Below, piece after piece: positions 1-11,757 of a stretch of 64,000 bases of DNA (the stretch's first letter is position 1; each line of letters opens with the position of its first letter). The notes under the pieces are model-generated. The model worked only from the letters and a program-made list of their open reading frames with translations, did not search any database and was not told the DNA's origin. The position numbers were made by a program, and so were the translations under genes. Source of the stretch: Aralia elata. Lineage: Eukaryota; Streptophyta; Magnoliopsida; Apiales; Araliaceae. The stretch is from positions 16,057,506-16,121,505 of the forward strand of contig CM068379.1 in NCBI GenBank assembly GCA_034770075.1. The letters run 5' to 3'.

Positions 1-419
1 TAGTTGTTGTTTTTATTTTTTTCAATTATTTACTTTAAAATTAGTATTCCAACTTTATTTTATAACTAGACAATTTAATGATTTTATTTATAATATAACT
101 AAAGAGTTTTTAAAAAAAATAAAGACTTCTATTCTATTCGAATATAGGTATGTTAATAAATATTGATCTATATAAATATTTAGATAGATCATAAATTATT
201 AAAAGAGAGTCAATACTTTAAAATATAGTTAAAAGGATTATGAGGGCAAAATAGATATTAGACACCTTTTTAACAGTGTTAAGACAAAAAAATTGAATAG
301 GAGGTAGTGTGCAATAAAAGCTTAAGTATGGGTGGTAATTTAGAGGCTTTTTTAACCACAGGTGGTGCAGTGCAAAAATGTATAATTAAACCATAGGTGT
401 TAAATTACATTTTATCCTA
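1..419. mobile_element. Right part of a TIR element (copy A)
   Basis: This matches the right half of the inverted-repeat element seen complete at 30835-32503. The right terminal repeat, ending near 419 with the ATTTTATCCT motif, is present here. The left terminal repeat would lie before the window. No coding potential was seen. Confidence 0.5.
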
Positions 420-1850
420 TATATAATATAAGAAGGATACCAAATTGTAATTATTAAAATATAAGTATAATATTTAGCTGACCACATGATTCAATTATTA
501 AATATAAAAAATTAATTACTTTGTCCAATAAAAATTTTTAAAAATAAAATTAAAAACATCAATAATATTATAATTCCACAATAACAGCATTCGTTTGGTT
601 CAACCGAGTTAAGATTAAAAATGAATAATATAGTTTACAAGAAAATAATTAAAAGATCATCTTATCTGATATTAATTTTTCCATTATTAAATGAAACTTT
701 ATTAGTAATTAGATAATATAGTTTGTGAAGAAATATATTTCTTTCACATAGATCATACGTCTTATTTAATTTGAATTTTTTTTATTATTATTAGTAAAAT
801 ATGAATAATTATATTCAAATATAAGTAGAAATTTATTATTGCTTAAATAATATAATTTTGGAAAAAATAATTTTTTTATAAGAATCATTTGCCTAATAAA
901 TTTAATAATATATTTATAAAAATATAATAAAATATTTAAAATATCCTATCTATATACATCCTAATCCTATCAATTAATAAGACCCAAGAAGAAGATGGTG
1001 AACACATATCGCATGATGCTCACTATCATACTTGTCGGTAAACAAAAGCAACTCATCATGCGAGTGAAAATGAATTTCATCCTTATATAGGATAGTGTTG
1101 TTCATTTGTAAAAGTAAAAGTAGGTTGTATAAAAATTTTACAACAGTTAACATGGAAGCTTCCAAGTATACAAACTACAAATGTAACTGTGGCGTTGGAG
1201 GAAACTAAATATCAAAACGAAAATTTAAAATGGATGCTAGCGTCAGTCAAATACCCACTGTGTACAACTTTATGCTAAAGTTTAAACATAACCTTGAAGC
1301 ATCAAAGTAATTCTACAAGATTTGTTGGTTCGGCTGTTCTCCAAAAACATTAAAGTAAAACATCAAGACAGCAAATAGGTTCACCTAGCTTGTTTAATTA
1401 TCATGTAAAATAATTTTCCTACTAGTACTCCACTAATGTTTCCTATTTTTTCTTTTTTAGAAAATAGTAAATTTTTATAATCCGATGGAAAGTGGTTCAT
1501 TTTGGTTTAACTTTTGATCCTTGTTAAAAATAATAATTACTGATCACTCGTAAAAAAATAATAATTACTCCCACTTTTTCATGACAACTCAACTTTGTTT
1601 TTGTTTCATATATAAATTATGAAAAATCTTCTATTGATATATATTATAATAGAATACAATAATATCCTCAAGTGTGCCACCAGCTTAAACAAAGAATTAA
1701 ACCTACTAATGTATTTTTACAAAACACCGATGTTTTAGGTGAAAAATTGAAAATTATACCCAGTTATGTTAGACCTAATTATGTACAATATTTGCTAATA
1801 CTATATGAAAATTATATGCATGCTAAAGTTCATCTGTTTTTATCCACAAA
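420..1850. other. Non-coding AT-rich DNA with an old internal repeat
   Basis: No gene is recognised. The stretch 965-1420 resembles 4875-5710 further along the same copy (CATGATG..CACTATCATACTT, then GCGAGTGAAAATGAATTTCAT and a shared block around CATCAAGACAG), so it is half of an older, diverged local duplication. Short open frames here are not conserved in codon usage or length and are taken as chance. Confidence 0.5.
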
Positions 1851-2007
1851 AAGAAGTGCGGATTTAATGAGTAATAGTATTAGACTCTCCTTTTTAATAG
1901 GCGAATTATTGTAAAACAACCGATTCTGAAAAGAAGTACGGATTTAATGAGTAATAGTATTAGACTCTCCTTTTTAATAGGCGAATTATTGTAAAACAAC
2001 CGATTCT
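1851..2007. repeat. Two-copy 80-bp tandem repeat (copy A)
   Basis: The unit starting AAGAAGT(G/A)CGGATTTAATG and ending ACAACCGATTCT occurs at 1851 and again at 1931, a period of 80 bases. The first unit has G where the second has A at one position. The same pair is present at 33935-34091, so the tandem step predates the large duplication. Confidence 0.88.
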
Positions 2008-4268
2008 AATAATCAACCGCTCTTTTAATTTGCTTCTAACAAGATAAAGCGACACCAAAAAAAATACTTTTTTAATCTGTTTTTAGTAAGATAGGGCGAC
2101 GCCAAAAAGTCGTATAATACAGTAGCTATGATTAATAATATAAGACTTATGTTAATTAATTTGTACACAAAGTATAAAATCCTAGGAAATTGATTATTTC
2201 TAAACAATAAACTATTGTTCTCATTCGTTCTACATAAAAGGATGAATATGCGGTTAGGACTAAGACTTTAGAACCAGCAGATTTTAAGTTCAATTCTTAT
2301 CCATAATTTAACGTGTTAACTTGTTATTCGTTTTTTATATACAAAGTGATTATCTATGATTTTTCTATCTATAGTTTGTTTACATTATTAACCAATGATG
2401 CATTTGTAGTTTTAGCTTTCTAGAAAAATTAGTGGAATGGGATATGGATGTATGTAACGCTTTTGTGCATGTATAAATTAATACAAGCAGACAATAATTT
2501 ATTTTGGTGCATGCATAAGTACAAGTTCAACATAAGTCAATAATACAAGAATATAGACATTATGTTACGTTTGGATGGAAAAAATAAAATTGATCAAGGG
2601 TGAAGTCAGTCTCACAGTTCAGTAGGGTCAAATTCAAAAAAAAATCTCTTAAGAATAAAAATTTAATAAAATAAATCACAAAATTAAATAATTCTTAAAT
2701 ATTGTTTACAATAACATTTTTGAGGTTTAATTGCTTGAAATTGTTTGTGTAAGTTACTAAAGAGTCATTTATCTATTCATCACTCATTTGGTTATGAAGT
2801 TCATTCTTCACGATATTCATGGCTAAAAATGTCCTTCAACAGTTGCAATAAATTTAAATTTTGAACGTTTAGTTGTTGTAACCCAATTATGTATGTCCAT
2901 ACTTGACAATCAATAAATATTTAAAAACTGATTAAATATCAAAACAAGATCAGTATACAATAAGAATAGTCAAGCGTAATTAGCATCAACAATAAACAAT
3001 CTCAATTAAACCACTAACAAGTAATAAGTAACATTACAAAATCAACTACAAAAATTTAAAAAAAAGTAAAAATAGAATAGAACGCATACTTGAAGAACTT
3101 TTATTTGATGGAGTTCTCTTCATTGTTTCATTGTTGAAATGTTGTAAGAAGTAAAAAACCCTAATTTTATAAAAGTACAAAAAAGAAGAACCCATAAACA
3201 ATTACAAAAATGGAGGATTGAAGCATAATCTAGAAGACTGAAATTCAAAAAAAAACTCTATAATTATAATTTATATACTTATCACATTTGTCATCTCAGA
3301 ATGACAGAATCTAACTAACGGACGGAAAAGGAAAAGGAAGAAATAGGGAGAAGAGTTTACAATTGAAGTACAGTCTCTACGGAGTTCCTAAGAGTCTAAG
3401 ACTACTAGTGGGAATGTGGAATTGGTATTTAGTCCATTGACTTTAGGAATTCTAATAGTTTTTAAAGTGTAAAACATGATAATTTCATTTAGTCCCTCTT
3501 TAAATAATTTTTTTTTATTTGACCCCCCTGACCCCTGAAAATTCAGTGGGGTCAGGTGCCCCCCTGCCCTAGCAGTGGATCCGCCCTTGGAATTGATAAA
3601 ATGAATGGAATAGAGAGTAGAATGATTTATTCCATTCTGCACTAGAATGAGTCCATACCTTCACTCAAAAAATAAAATTCACAAATTTGGTTTGAATGAG
3701 AATGGTTCATTCCATTTCAATGAGACAATCAAACACAATTTTTTCATTTCATAAAAATGATTAATTCTATTATCACCTTCAATCCTACAATCCAAATAAT
3801 CCAAACGTAATATTAGTATTAAAAATTGATATATGCATAAAAATAAGTTTGACTCTACTTATAATTCACATTGCCTTGTCATTCAAGGACCCAAAGTTGA
3901 TTAGAAATATGAATCCTAAATACAGTTCTTTACAACTGAGGTTACCATAGTAAGGTAGGATCCTTCTACCATGAAATAATTTAGGTCAAAAAGTCATAGG
4001 GGTGAGCGACTTTGACTTGTCCTAATCACCATTGACCAAAAATTAACAATTGGGCCAAGACCCATGGCCTAGATAGGGGCTTACATTCAAATTTGGCCAT
4101 AATCGTTTGGGCCTGAAAAATCATATACCAAATACCAACAATAATGTATTTGTAGTTTTTTGCTTTCTTGAAACATTAAACCGTTGGAATGGAATATGGA
4201 TGTCAAACTTGTGTTTAGTAATATAATGTCCATATTTTTTATGATGACTTCAATGCCTCCCTTGAAAA
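2008..4268. other. Gene-free AT-rich DNA
   Basis: No supported gene. At 3520-3590 there is a short GC-rich patch (CCCCCCTGACCCC with an inverted GGGGTCAGG) that looks like the end of an unidentified repeat. The block 2390-2455 resembles 4136-4205, another trace of the older local duplication. Nothing else was recognised. Confidence 0.4.
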
Positions 4269-4405
4269 AGGATTAGTTGAAAGTTGGTTAATTTTTGTGA
4301 TGATTTCGTACCTCCCTAGAAACATGTAAGATTAATTGGAAGTTGGGTGTGATTTTGTTTTATGTGATTATTTCAACTCACAATCATATTGTGAAGAAGG
4401 AAAAA

Positions 4406-4455
<50 letters not shown>

Positions 4456-4611
4456 CTCGAAAATAAAAAAACTTAAGGATTAGTTGAAAGTTGGTTAATT
4501 TTTGTGATGATTTCATGCCTCCCTAGAAACATGAAAGATTAATTGGAAGTTGGTGTGATTGTGTTTTATGTGATTAATAACACACACAATTATATTTTGA
4601 AGAATGAAAAA

Positions 4612-4650
<39 letters not shown>
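4269..4650. repeat. About 207-bp tandem pair, each ending in an (AT)n run (copy A)
   Basis: A unit beginning AGGATTAGTTGAAAGTTGG is repeated at 4269 and 4476. Each copy ends in a dinucleotide run (4409-4450 and 4616-4650). The second unit differs from the first in its last 50 bases before the run (TTAATAACACACACAATTATATTTTG in place of a TTTCAACTCACAATC type sequence). The equivalent pair in copy B does not show this difference. Confidence 0.85.
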
Positions 4651-4874
4651 CACTCAAAAATAAAAAACTTAAGCTAGGAAATAAAACTACATTATTTTAC
4701 TAAGGTTTTATTAAGTAATGTTAACTAAGTTTGGTTAAGGTATGTCTTAGATTACTTTCCCCCACACACATATATATATATACACACACACGTTGTGATG
4801 CTATTAATTTATAAGTACTAAAAATAATACTAGAAGATTAAAATAATATCCTAATTAAGTCTATTAATTACTAA

Positions 4875-5710
4875 GCCTCAAATAGTAAACACAGATTGCA
4901 TGATGTTCACTATCATACTTTTCGATAAACAGAAGTAACTCATGCGAGTGAAAATGAATTTCATTCTTATATAAGATTGTGTTCTTCATTTGTAAAAGTA
5001 AGTTGTAGTTAAATTTTACAGTAGTTTAACATGGAATTTTCCAACTATACTATCTATAACTATAAATTTAACTAGGCATTGGAGGAAACTAAAATATCTA
5101 AAACTAAAATCCAAAATAGGATGTCAATGTGTTTCCAACTTTAACTGGGTCGAGATTCCATTAATTTAGAGAAAGATAGGTTGAGGACAAATGAATTTAA
5201 TTATCAATGTAATTACTATATCAATAGAGCTAATTGAATTAGTCCTCACGTCCAAACTATAGAATGCTATAATGCTATATATTTTTAGGGGGAAAATGAT
5301 CCTGAAACTTAAAGCTAACTTGCAAAAGGATACTGAATCATCCCCTACTATCAAATATTATATAGGACTTGTATTTTTGTGTTTGTCTAATAATTGCATA
5401 GAAAACTTGTTAAATTAAAGAAAAAAGAATTTTGCTACCCAAAAAAAAAAATTGACCTCTAATTTGTTTATATGAGAAGATGGAGAAACCAAAAAAATAC
5501 AACTTACGCAAATTTTAAAATTGAAACATAAAGTTACCGGATAACAATTAATGATCACCTAAATTAAAGAATTAAAAAACTAGTGGACTCGTATGGGATG
5601 GGATCTTGTTAGTTGTTAGTACAGCTGTTCTATACAAACGCGAAAGTAAAGCATCAAGACAGTGTAGCATTCACCCACTATAAGACCTTGTTTATCAAGT
5701 AAAATACTTG
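4875..5710. repeat. Diverged internal repeat of 965-1420 (copy A)
   Basis: Blocks shared with 965-1420 are scattered over this segment: the CATGATGTTCACTATCATACTT block near 4899, GCGAGTGAAAATGAATTTCAT near 4943, TTGGAGGAAACTAAA near 5080, and CAGCTGTTCT..CATCAAGACAG near 5622. Spacing is larger here because of intervening unrelated sequence. It appears to be an ancient duplication inside the segment that was later duplicated as a whole. Confidence 0.65.
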
Positions 5711-5718
5711 ACAACAAC

Positions 5719-5758
<40 letters not shown>

Positions 5759-5775
5759 TTAATAATAATAATAAT
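5711..5775. repeat. (AAT)n microsatellite (copy A)
   Basis: About 65 bases of ACA/AAT repeats with one interruption. The equivalent run in copy B (37771-37848) is longer and uninterrupted, so the array changed length after duplication or between haplotypes. Confidence 0.95.
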
Positions 5776-7666
5776 ACTCGCTCTCTTTTACTAAAAGAGT
5801 CTTTATTTATCAAATTTTTTTGTTTTAAAAAATTAAAGTCCTCTATTGATAATTATAAAATAACATAATATTCTAAAGTGTGTCATTTATTATCATGTCA
5901 TCACTATTAAATTAACAGCTTATTGATTTTATCAATAAATATTAAACAAAATTACTTCCATAATATTAGTAAATGGGATTACTTTTTGTGCAACTGAGAT
6001 AGGTAATTACATTCATTCCAAAATATAAGATCATCATTAACTTGTTAACTTCAATTCAAGACATTTTCAAAACAAAAAAATTAATATAGACTTATTAAAG
6101 TATTTAGTCAATTCAAAGATGAATGTTGTACACTAGCTAAGAAGTAACTATTAATTATAAGATTTATTGTTTTATAACTTGTAGTAAATTTTATCAATTT
6201 TAAATAAGTATGGAGCTAGAAACATTGAGAGAAAGATTCAAGTGAAAAAAAAAGGAAAGGAAAACACGGAAATAAAGTATAGAACTATATAATTATTGTA
6301 ACTTTCTTTTTACCATCTATTACATTTTTAAAATTGTTCTTGATTATTAGATTTATATTAATCAGATATATGTTCATTATAATATTTTTGTTATAAAGTT
6401 TTAGGTGGGGTGGAAATATGTGGCTCAAGTGCTCAACTAAGAAATTTAATTCACTCACTCATTTCAAAGACAAAATGAGCAATGAAGTGCAAGTGGAGTT
6501 AAACTTTTCCTTTCATTCCAAACAAAGCCATAGTGGATGAAACTACTTTAGTGAAAAGTAAAGTTTCATATTCCTGTCCAAAATGTGGAAAAGAAATCCA
6601 GCTTGGTATGTTCCTATAGGGCTGTACATATACATTACATCACTGAACTAGATAGATATTGGATTAGAGGTGCCATGTCTCATCTCAAGACTATCAATTA
6701 TTGTATGTATTTAGCTATCAAGTCCAATACTACATGTTACACTCCTTGCTTTTGTCAGAAAGATAACAACTCTGATTTAACTAGGTAGGTACATACCAAG
6801 TTGCAGGCAGATCCTAAAAGCAAATTAAAAAAAACCCATGCACCTCAATGTTAATTTGGATTTTTCCCTATACAAGAATTTTGATGATTCATTTTCCACA
6901 TTGCACGTAATTTTTACAACCATTTTAAATATTCCTTTTGGTTTCTAGGTTGTCAATTTGATCAGAATTGGTTTTGGTGCCATTTATTATGCCTTTGTAC
7001 TTAAATATAGAAGTGTTTTAAATAACAAATCAAGTTATTCCAAAACTCAACTCGTGTTTTAGGCTCGTTTGTAGCTATGTTCAAGGGATCAACTTGTAAA
7101 AAAAAAATAAAAAAAAAAAAAAAAAAAGTCAAAGAATAGAATGAGAAATGGAAAAAGCCTATCCCTTTCCAACTCCACTCACATTTTTATGTTTATCATG
7201 GTCCCTCAATTATTCCAATAAATCATTTTCAACTTAAAAAAATAAAAGTTGCCACTAACTTCTAGACTTTGAATTTCAAGGAATAAGCATAAAAAAAAGC
7301 TTGCAACTATACAAAGATAGGAAGAAAAATAATGAAAAAGGAACAAATAGATTAAAATTATCAAGGAGTGCTAAGGAGTTTCTAAGGACAAAGTGGGATA
7401 TTATACAAAAAATACTTCCTTTTCCAAATACATTAATGATCATCTACACTAATTTCCATGGGCTCTCACTCAATTCCCCATCCCCTTTCAACCTTGAAGA
7501 AACAATTGAGATAGTGAAAGACAAGGAAACTTCAAACACAAAACACAAAACTCATTATGATTCCTTGCTTATTCTATATGAAAATACAATTGCCTTCTCA
7601 TAACTATTTTTCTTGCCAAATGGATAAAATAAAAACGCGGACGTAACGGCCTCTTAAATATTAAAA
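5776..7666. other. Downstream flank of PIP2 copy A, no gene
   Basis: AT-rich sequence lying 3' of the minus-strand aquaporin exons. No coding region was recognised. It holds a poly-A stretch near 7100-7127. From about 6.2 kb onward it contains frequent small insertions relative to 38.3-39.66 kb of copy B. Confidence 0.5.
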
Positions 7667-9401
7667 TCAAGCATTGCCTCCTGAAAGAGCCAAGGGCTTA
7701 TAATGGCACCTGCTCTCAATATTGAATTGGGGTGATAAGAATGCTGCAATGGCTGCACCAATGAAGGGTCCAGCGCAAAATAGCCACTGCAAAAAGAAAA
7801 CAAAAAACTAAAGAAAAGTATAAATGTTAGGGGGGGAACTTAAACTTAAAGGTGCCAAAACAAAAATAACATCTAAAGGTTATTAGGGCAACCTGAGTAA
7901 ACTCACCTTGGTTCATCACCAAGCCTTGTCCTCGTTGTAAATCACAGCAGCTCCAAGACTCCTCGCAGGGTTAAATGCCTTGGTTGCCGGTGAATGGGGA
8001 TGGTGGCCCAATGATTGAACCATGAACACGGCAAATCCACTTGGGAAGAGGAGCACAGAAGTACCTTAAATTCAAATTTTTTAAAATTAAAATTAATTTT
8101 AATTGTTATAAACTTATCCTAAAACTTGCAAAAATATTAACAATTTCAGTAATCTAAAAAGAATTATATACAAAATATTATTAAACAACTATACTAATGA
8201 TATAATAAAAATATTAAAAAAAAATTATTGTTAAAATTAATATAACTATCATTTGTGTGGATACTCTTTTTCGCATAAATTAATTTTATTTTTTACTATT
8301 ACTTTTTTAAGGGTAGGTGGTGGGGAATTATTTTCTGAACCTAGAATAATGATACAATGCGGACAAGAAAGAGTACATAATTTATCTTTTAAATAAATGG
8401 AGGTAGACTCCAAAGCAGACCAGTTGAGATCTGAAGAATAAAGTAACCACATAATTTGAGAAAGTGAATTAATGTCCAAAAATGTGATGTGATTACCACC
8501 AAACAACATGATCTCACACTCGCAACTCAAGATAGCAACATGCTTACCAGTTACATCCACACTTTTTACCATATCCAAACATAATTTTATTTATGTAGTG
8601 TACATGTATGTTTGGATAGATTCACGTAAATAATTTTTTTATTATCCCTCATAAAATATCTAAAAGATTTAGCAAGAACAAAACGAGGGAACAGCCCTAA
8701 ATCAAGAGCAACGGATTTTATAAATAAAGAAGATATTATTTTTTGATTTTTTATTTCTTTTCACTTGCACTTTCTTTATGATTCCAAACAAAGTCCTGCA
8801 TAAACTAAACATGGTATGAAACAGTTTTAGTAATTGAGTAAAACGTGCATAATAAAATTATTATTCTAGCCTTTTTGTGATATTTACCACTCTCCCTCAT
8901 CCCTAATTTTCCTCCTTCACTCTTCTTTATTTTTATTGGTTTTATAAATTTAAATTTGAAGCATTTATTTATCAATTAAATAAATCCCGCGCGAATCGCA
9001 CGTTTATGAAGACTAGTTATTATAGATTATTATTGGAAATAAAAAGGCAGTTGGAAATGGAGTAAGAGTAATGATATGCTACTTTACCAGGAACATGGGG
9101 AATCTCTGGCGTTCCTCTTGGGATCAGTAGCTGAGAAAACAGTGTAGGACAAGAACAAAAGCTCCGATGATCTCGGACGCCAATCCGGTGCCTGTGCTGT
9201 ATCCGTCGTTCAGCCCATTTGCCCCACCGCCGTACCTCTGGTAATGAGACTTCTGGAAAGCCTTTAACCAGCCCAACAACCACATATGGCCCCTAAGCAC
9301 TGGGCTACCATGTACATAATGGCTCGGACCAGTGACACTTTCCGTCCCCCCCCTCCAGGCAAAAAACAACCCAAATGTAACTGCTGGGTTTATGTGACCC
9401 C
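7667..9401 (-). pseudogene. PIP2 aquaporin copy A, exons 2-4, frameshifted, exon 1 missing
   Basis: Three blocks match the intact PIP2 gene of copy B: exon 2 at about 9089-9401, exon 3 at about 7907-8064 and exon 4 at about 7667-7786. The splice-site bases are still recognisable, and exon 2 still reads GHINPAVT in part. Each exon carries extra bases. Exon 2 is about 313 bases against 296, with a run of extra Cs and CTCC near 9346-9360, and exon 3 is about 158 against 141. The reading frame therefore shifts several times. Exon 1 would lie beyond the N gap and is absent. Every exon difference I compared adds bases relative to copy B. That pattern fits uncorrected long-read sequence at least as well as true pseudogene decay, where losses would also be expected. 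As given it cannot encode an aquaporin. Confidence 0.9.
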
Positions 9402-9885
9402 CTGCACCATAACCAAAACTTGCCTTAGCTAGCTTGAATCAAAAGTCAAACTCTATACTAGATTTCTTAATTACTTCCCTTAAATAGTTTCATAAATATA
9501 TGTCAACGGTTCAAAATACAAATTAAATACAAAAAAATGCACTCCCTTTAGGCCAGTTGCCATTATATATATATTGAAATATGAAATTGGTTCATTGATT
9601 ATTTCTTCAATCTTAATTTTAATTTGGGTGTTATTTAAAAAAATCTTTGTAAATTTAGACATTAATTTAACCTTATATAATTTTAGAGAGTACGGGATCT
9701 CAAACGTCTTCATATCAATTTATCAACAACCATAATTATATCTTTTTACTCGTCATAAAATATATATGTAGCAAGGTTTTAATTATTTTTTGTTGACTAT
9801 TATTTTTTTTTTTCAAAATTGTTGAGCTCTCGTTATATCTAATTTTTATGTATGATTTTTTATGAAGGTGATTTTTTAAAATAAA

Positions 9886-9985
9886 NNNNNNNNNNNNNNN
9901 NNNNNNNNNNNNNNNNNNNNNNNNNNNNNNNNNNNNNNNNNNNNNNNNNNNNNNNNNNNNNNNNNNNNNNNNNNNNNNNNNNNNN
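9886..9985. other. Assembly gap of exactly 100 N
   Basis: The run is exactly 100 Ns, a common placeholder for a gap of unknown size. The last real bases before it match copy B position about 41757, inside intron 1 of PIP2. About 20-30 bases further in copy B there is a compound (CA)n/(TA)n microsatellite, a likely reason for the assembly break. The sequence after the gap is a retrotransposon LTR, not intron 1, so the join is not contiguous. Confidence 0.97.
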
Positions 9986-11742
9986 AAGGGGGATGAATAG
10001 ATTCTTTAAATTTTCTTTTTAAAGAAAGTATTACCAAAATCAATTAAAGTTTATTGAATTGAATAAGCACAACGAAATTGTATTATTAAAAAACCCATCA
10101 AAGATTAACAGAAAATAAAATATACTAGATTTAGTGAGCAAATGCAGCAGAAATAAGTCATAACAAGTTATATCAAAAAACGTAGAGTAACAAAATAAGA
10201 AATGCAGAAAGTTAAAAACACGAGATCTTTATGAGGTTTAGAACACTAAAAGTCTCCTAATCCTTTTCTTCTACTCACACGAGTAGAGATATTCCACCTA
10301 AGGAGGGTAATCACCAAGATTATAGTTCACTAAAGAACTTTATAACACAACTGATTCGCAAAGAATCCTTTAAGGTCACAAAGACTTGGGTTACAAAAGA
10401 TCACATAATAGCATTAGCTAATTACACACTAAGAAAAGATATTTGTTTTGAGGTGCTACTAAGTTGCTTCAAGATTAGATGAAGAAACAAAAATAGAGGG
10501 ATTTAAACCCTCGGTAAATAAAAGCCTACATTGTAGTTCCAATGACCCAAAAACTGAGCGAATAACGAGATATTCATATTAGATTATTGGATAGGGACGA
10601 CCAATCAATTTTAACTATAAAAATACATTAAATTTACATTAAAATAAAAATCAAAGAAAGTTATTTCCTTTAAGGCTGTCTACAGATAAATAAGAAAATT
10701 CATTTTCTAACGAAAACTGTTAAAAAAATCTATTTGTGTTTGTGAAAACCAACATCCTCCTCTTTTTTGTGTATTTTATACCAATTCCGTGGATTTTTAA
10801 TCACTAAAATTAGAACGATATTCATTGATTAGTGGGTTTATTATCTTTTACACTAAGGTTAATGGAATATTTTTAGATCATGATTCTATTTAAAACAACT
10901 ATGATAGACCTAGCGAACAGAATGTGTTTCTTTAGAATCGTTAGAGTGAAGCTTGTATTATGAACTCAAAGTATCAGTTACTTAGGGGACATGATCAGAA
11001 CGATTCGTTAATATATCTGATGCTTGAAAATTTATTATCCTTAATATAGAGGTGTTCTCTGGGGATCTCTCCGTTGATAAAGTCTCCGTTGCTCCCATTA
11101 CTGGCATGGACACTTGTCATTCTTCAATTTGTTTCACTTCAAAATTGGTGCCTGCTTAGACAACCATAGGTCCTTTTTCATCAGTACCTATCGGGACCAG
11201 TTGCAATAGTAGGCACGTGTCCCTTTGAATATACTGAAATAGCTGCTAGCTAGCGGGCTTTGTCTGCCTTGTCCTCCTATCGTCAAATCCTTACAAAGCA
11301 TAACCTTAGATGGTCAAGTGTTACGGTTTATGCACCTTGTCATACCCTTCCCACTTCCTTGTCAAATGACTGTACTCTATTGATTTTAGTACTTTTTTAT
11401 CGTAAAATCGTTAGAATCTGATTTTCTGCTTCTCCGAACTTTGGTTGACATCTGCGCTATTTTGGCTCTTCCCCCCGCTCGGGTCTTATAGCTCTACGTT
11501 TGTCTTTTGGGGCCAAGCACAATACTAGCTAATTACAGAGGGTTGTTCACCCTTTATAATTCTGGATCAACCTAACCCACACGTTTGATCCCTAAATAAG
11601 GAAAGTCCTTTTTACCATTAAGATTACCTTTCATTAAGGACTTTACAACATTTATTTGTCATACACCTCTACCTTTACGGTATAATTACCTCATCAAAGT
11701 CCACACTCGCACACTAAACACATAAAATTGTAAGTACTAACA
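9986..11742 (-). repeat. 3' LTR of the Sirevirus-like element
   Basis: This matches 29121-30430 over its length: GATGAATAGATTCTTTAAATTT at the left, blocks around CTAGATTTAGTGAGCAAATG, and AATTGTAAGTACTAA at the right. On the minus strand it opens TGTTAGTACTT next to a polypurine tract. It is about 1757 bases against about 1310 for the other LTR. Most of the excess is a block of about 430 bases (about 10470-10905) absent from the right LTR. The rest is small insertions. Confidence 0.85.
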
Positions 11743-11757
11743 ATCTCCTCCTCTTTG
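11743..11757 (-). other. Polypurine tract of the Sirevirus-like element
   Basis: Reads CAAAGAGGAGGAGAT on the minus strand, directly before the LTR start TGTT. This is the plus-strand DNA synthesis primer expected at the 3' end of the internal region. Confidence 0.75.

Larger units (their letters stand above)
1..9885. repeat. Large duplication, copy A
   Basis: This segment is co-linear with 32086-41757, with an offset near 32.08 kb. By eye the two are almost identical from 1 to about 6.2 kb, including microsatellites, small tandem repeats and unique sequence. From about 6.2 kb, and strongly from 6.7 kb, copy A carries many one- to four-base insertions relative to copy B, many of them repeated bases. 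Copy A stops at an N gap. The left end of the duplication lies outside the window, because position 1 already matches the inside of a TIR element in copy B. It could be a true tandem duplication or the second haplotype placed in series. The sequence alone does not decide. Confidence 0.93.

Noticed and set aside
1672..1914. 80-codon plus-strand open frame, also present in copy B
   Set aside because: It overlaps a non-coding 80-bp tandem repeat, has no recognisable domain, and its presence in both copies only reflects the duplication.
2236..2310. tRNA-like or SINE-like stretch (AGTTCAATTCTTATC near 2290)
   Set aside because: No convincing A box, acceptor stem or cloverleaf could be drawn. The B-box resemblance is weak.
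5616..5813. Minus-strand open frame with a long leucine run
   Set aside because: The leucines come only from the AAT microsatellite. Not a gene.
9020..9369. Two overlapping minus-strand open frames of 81-87 codons
   Set aside because: They are two reading frames of the same frameshifted PIP2 exon 2, not separate genes.
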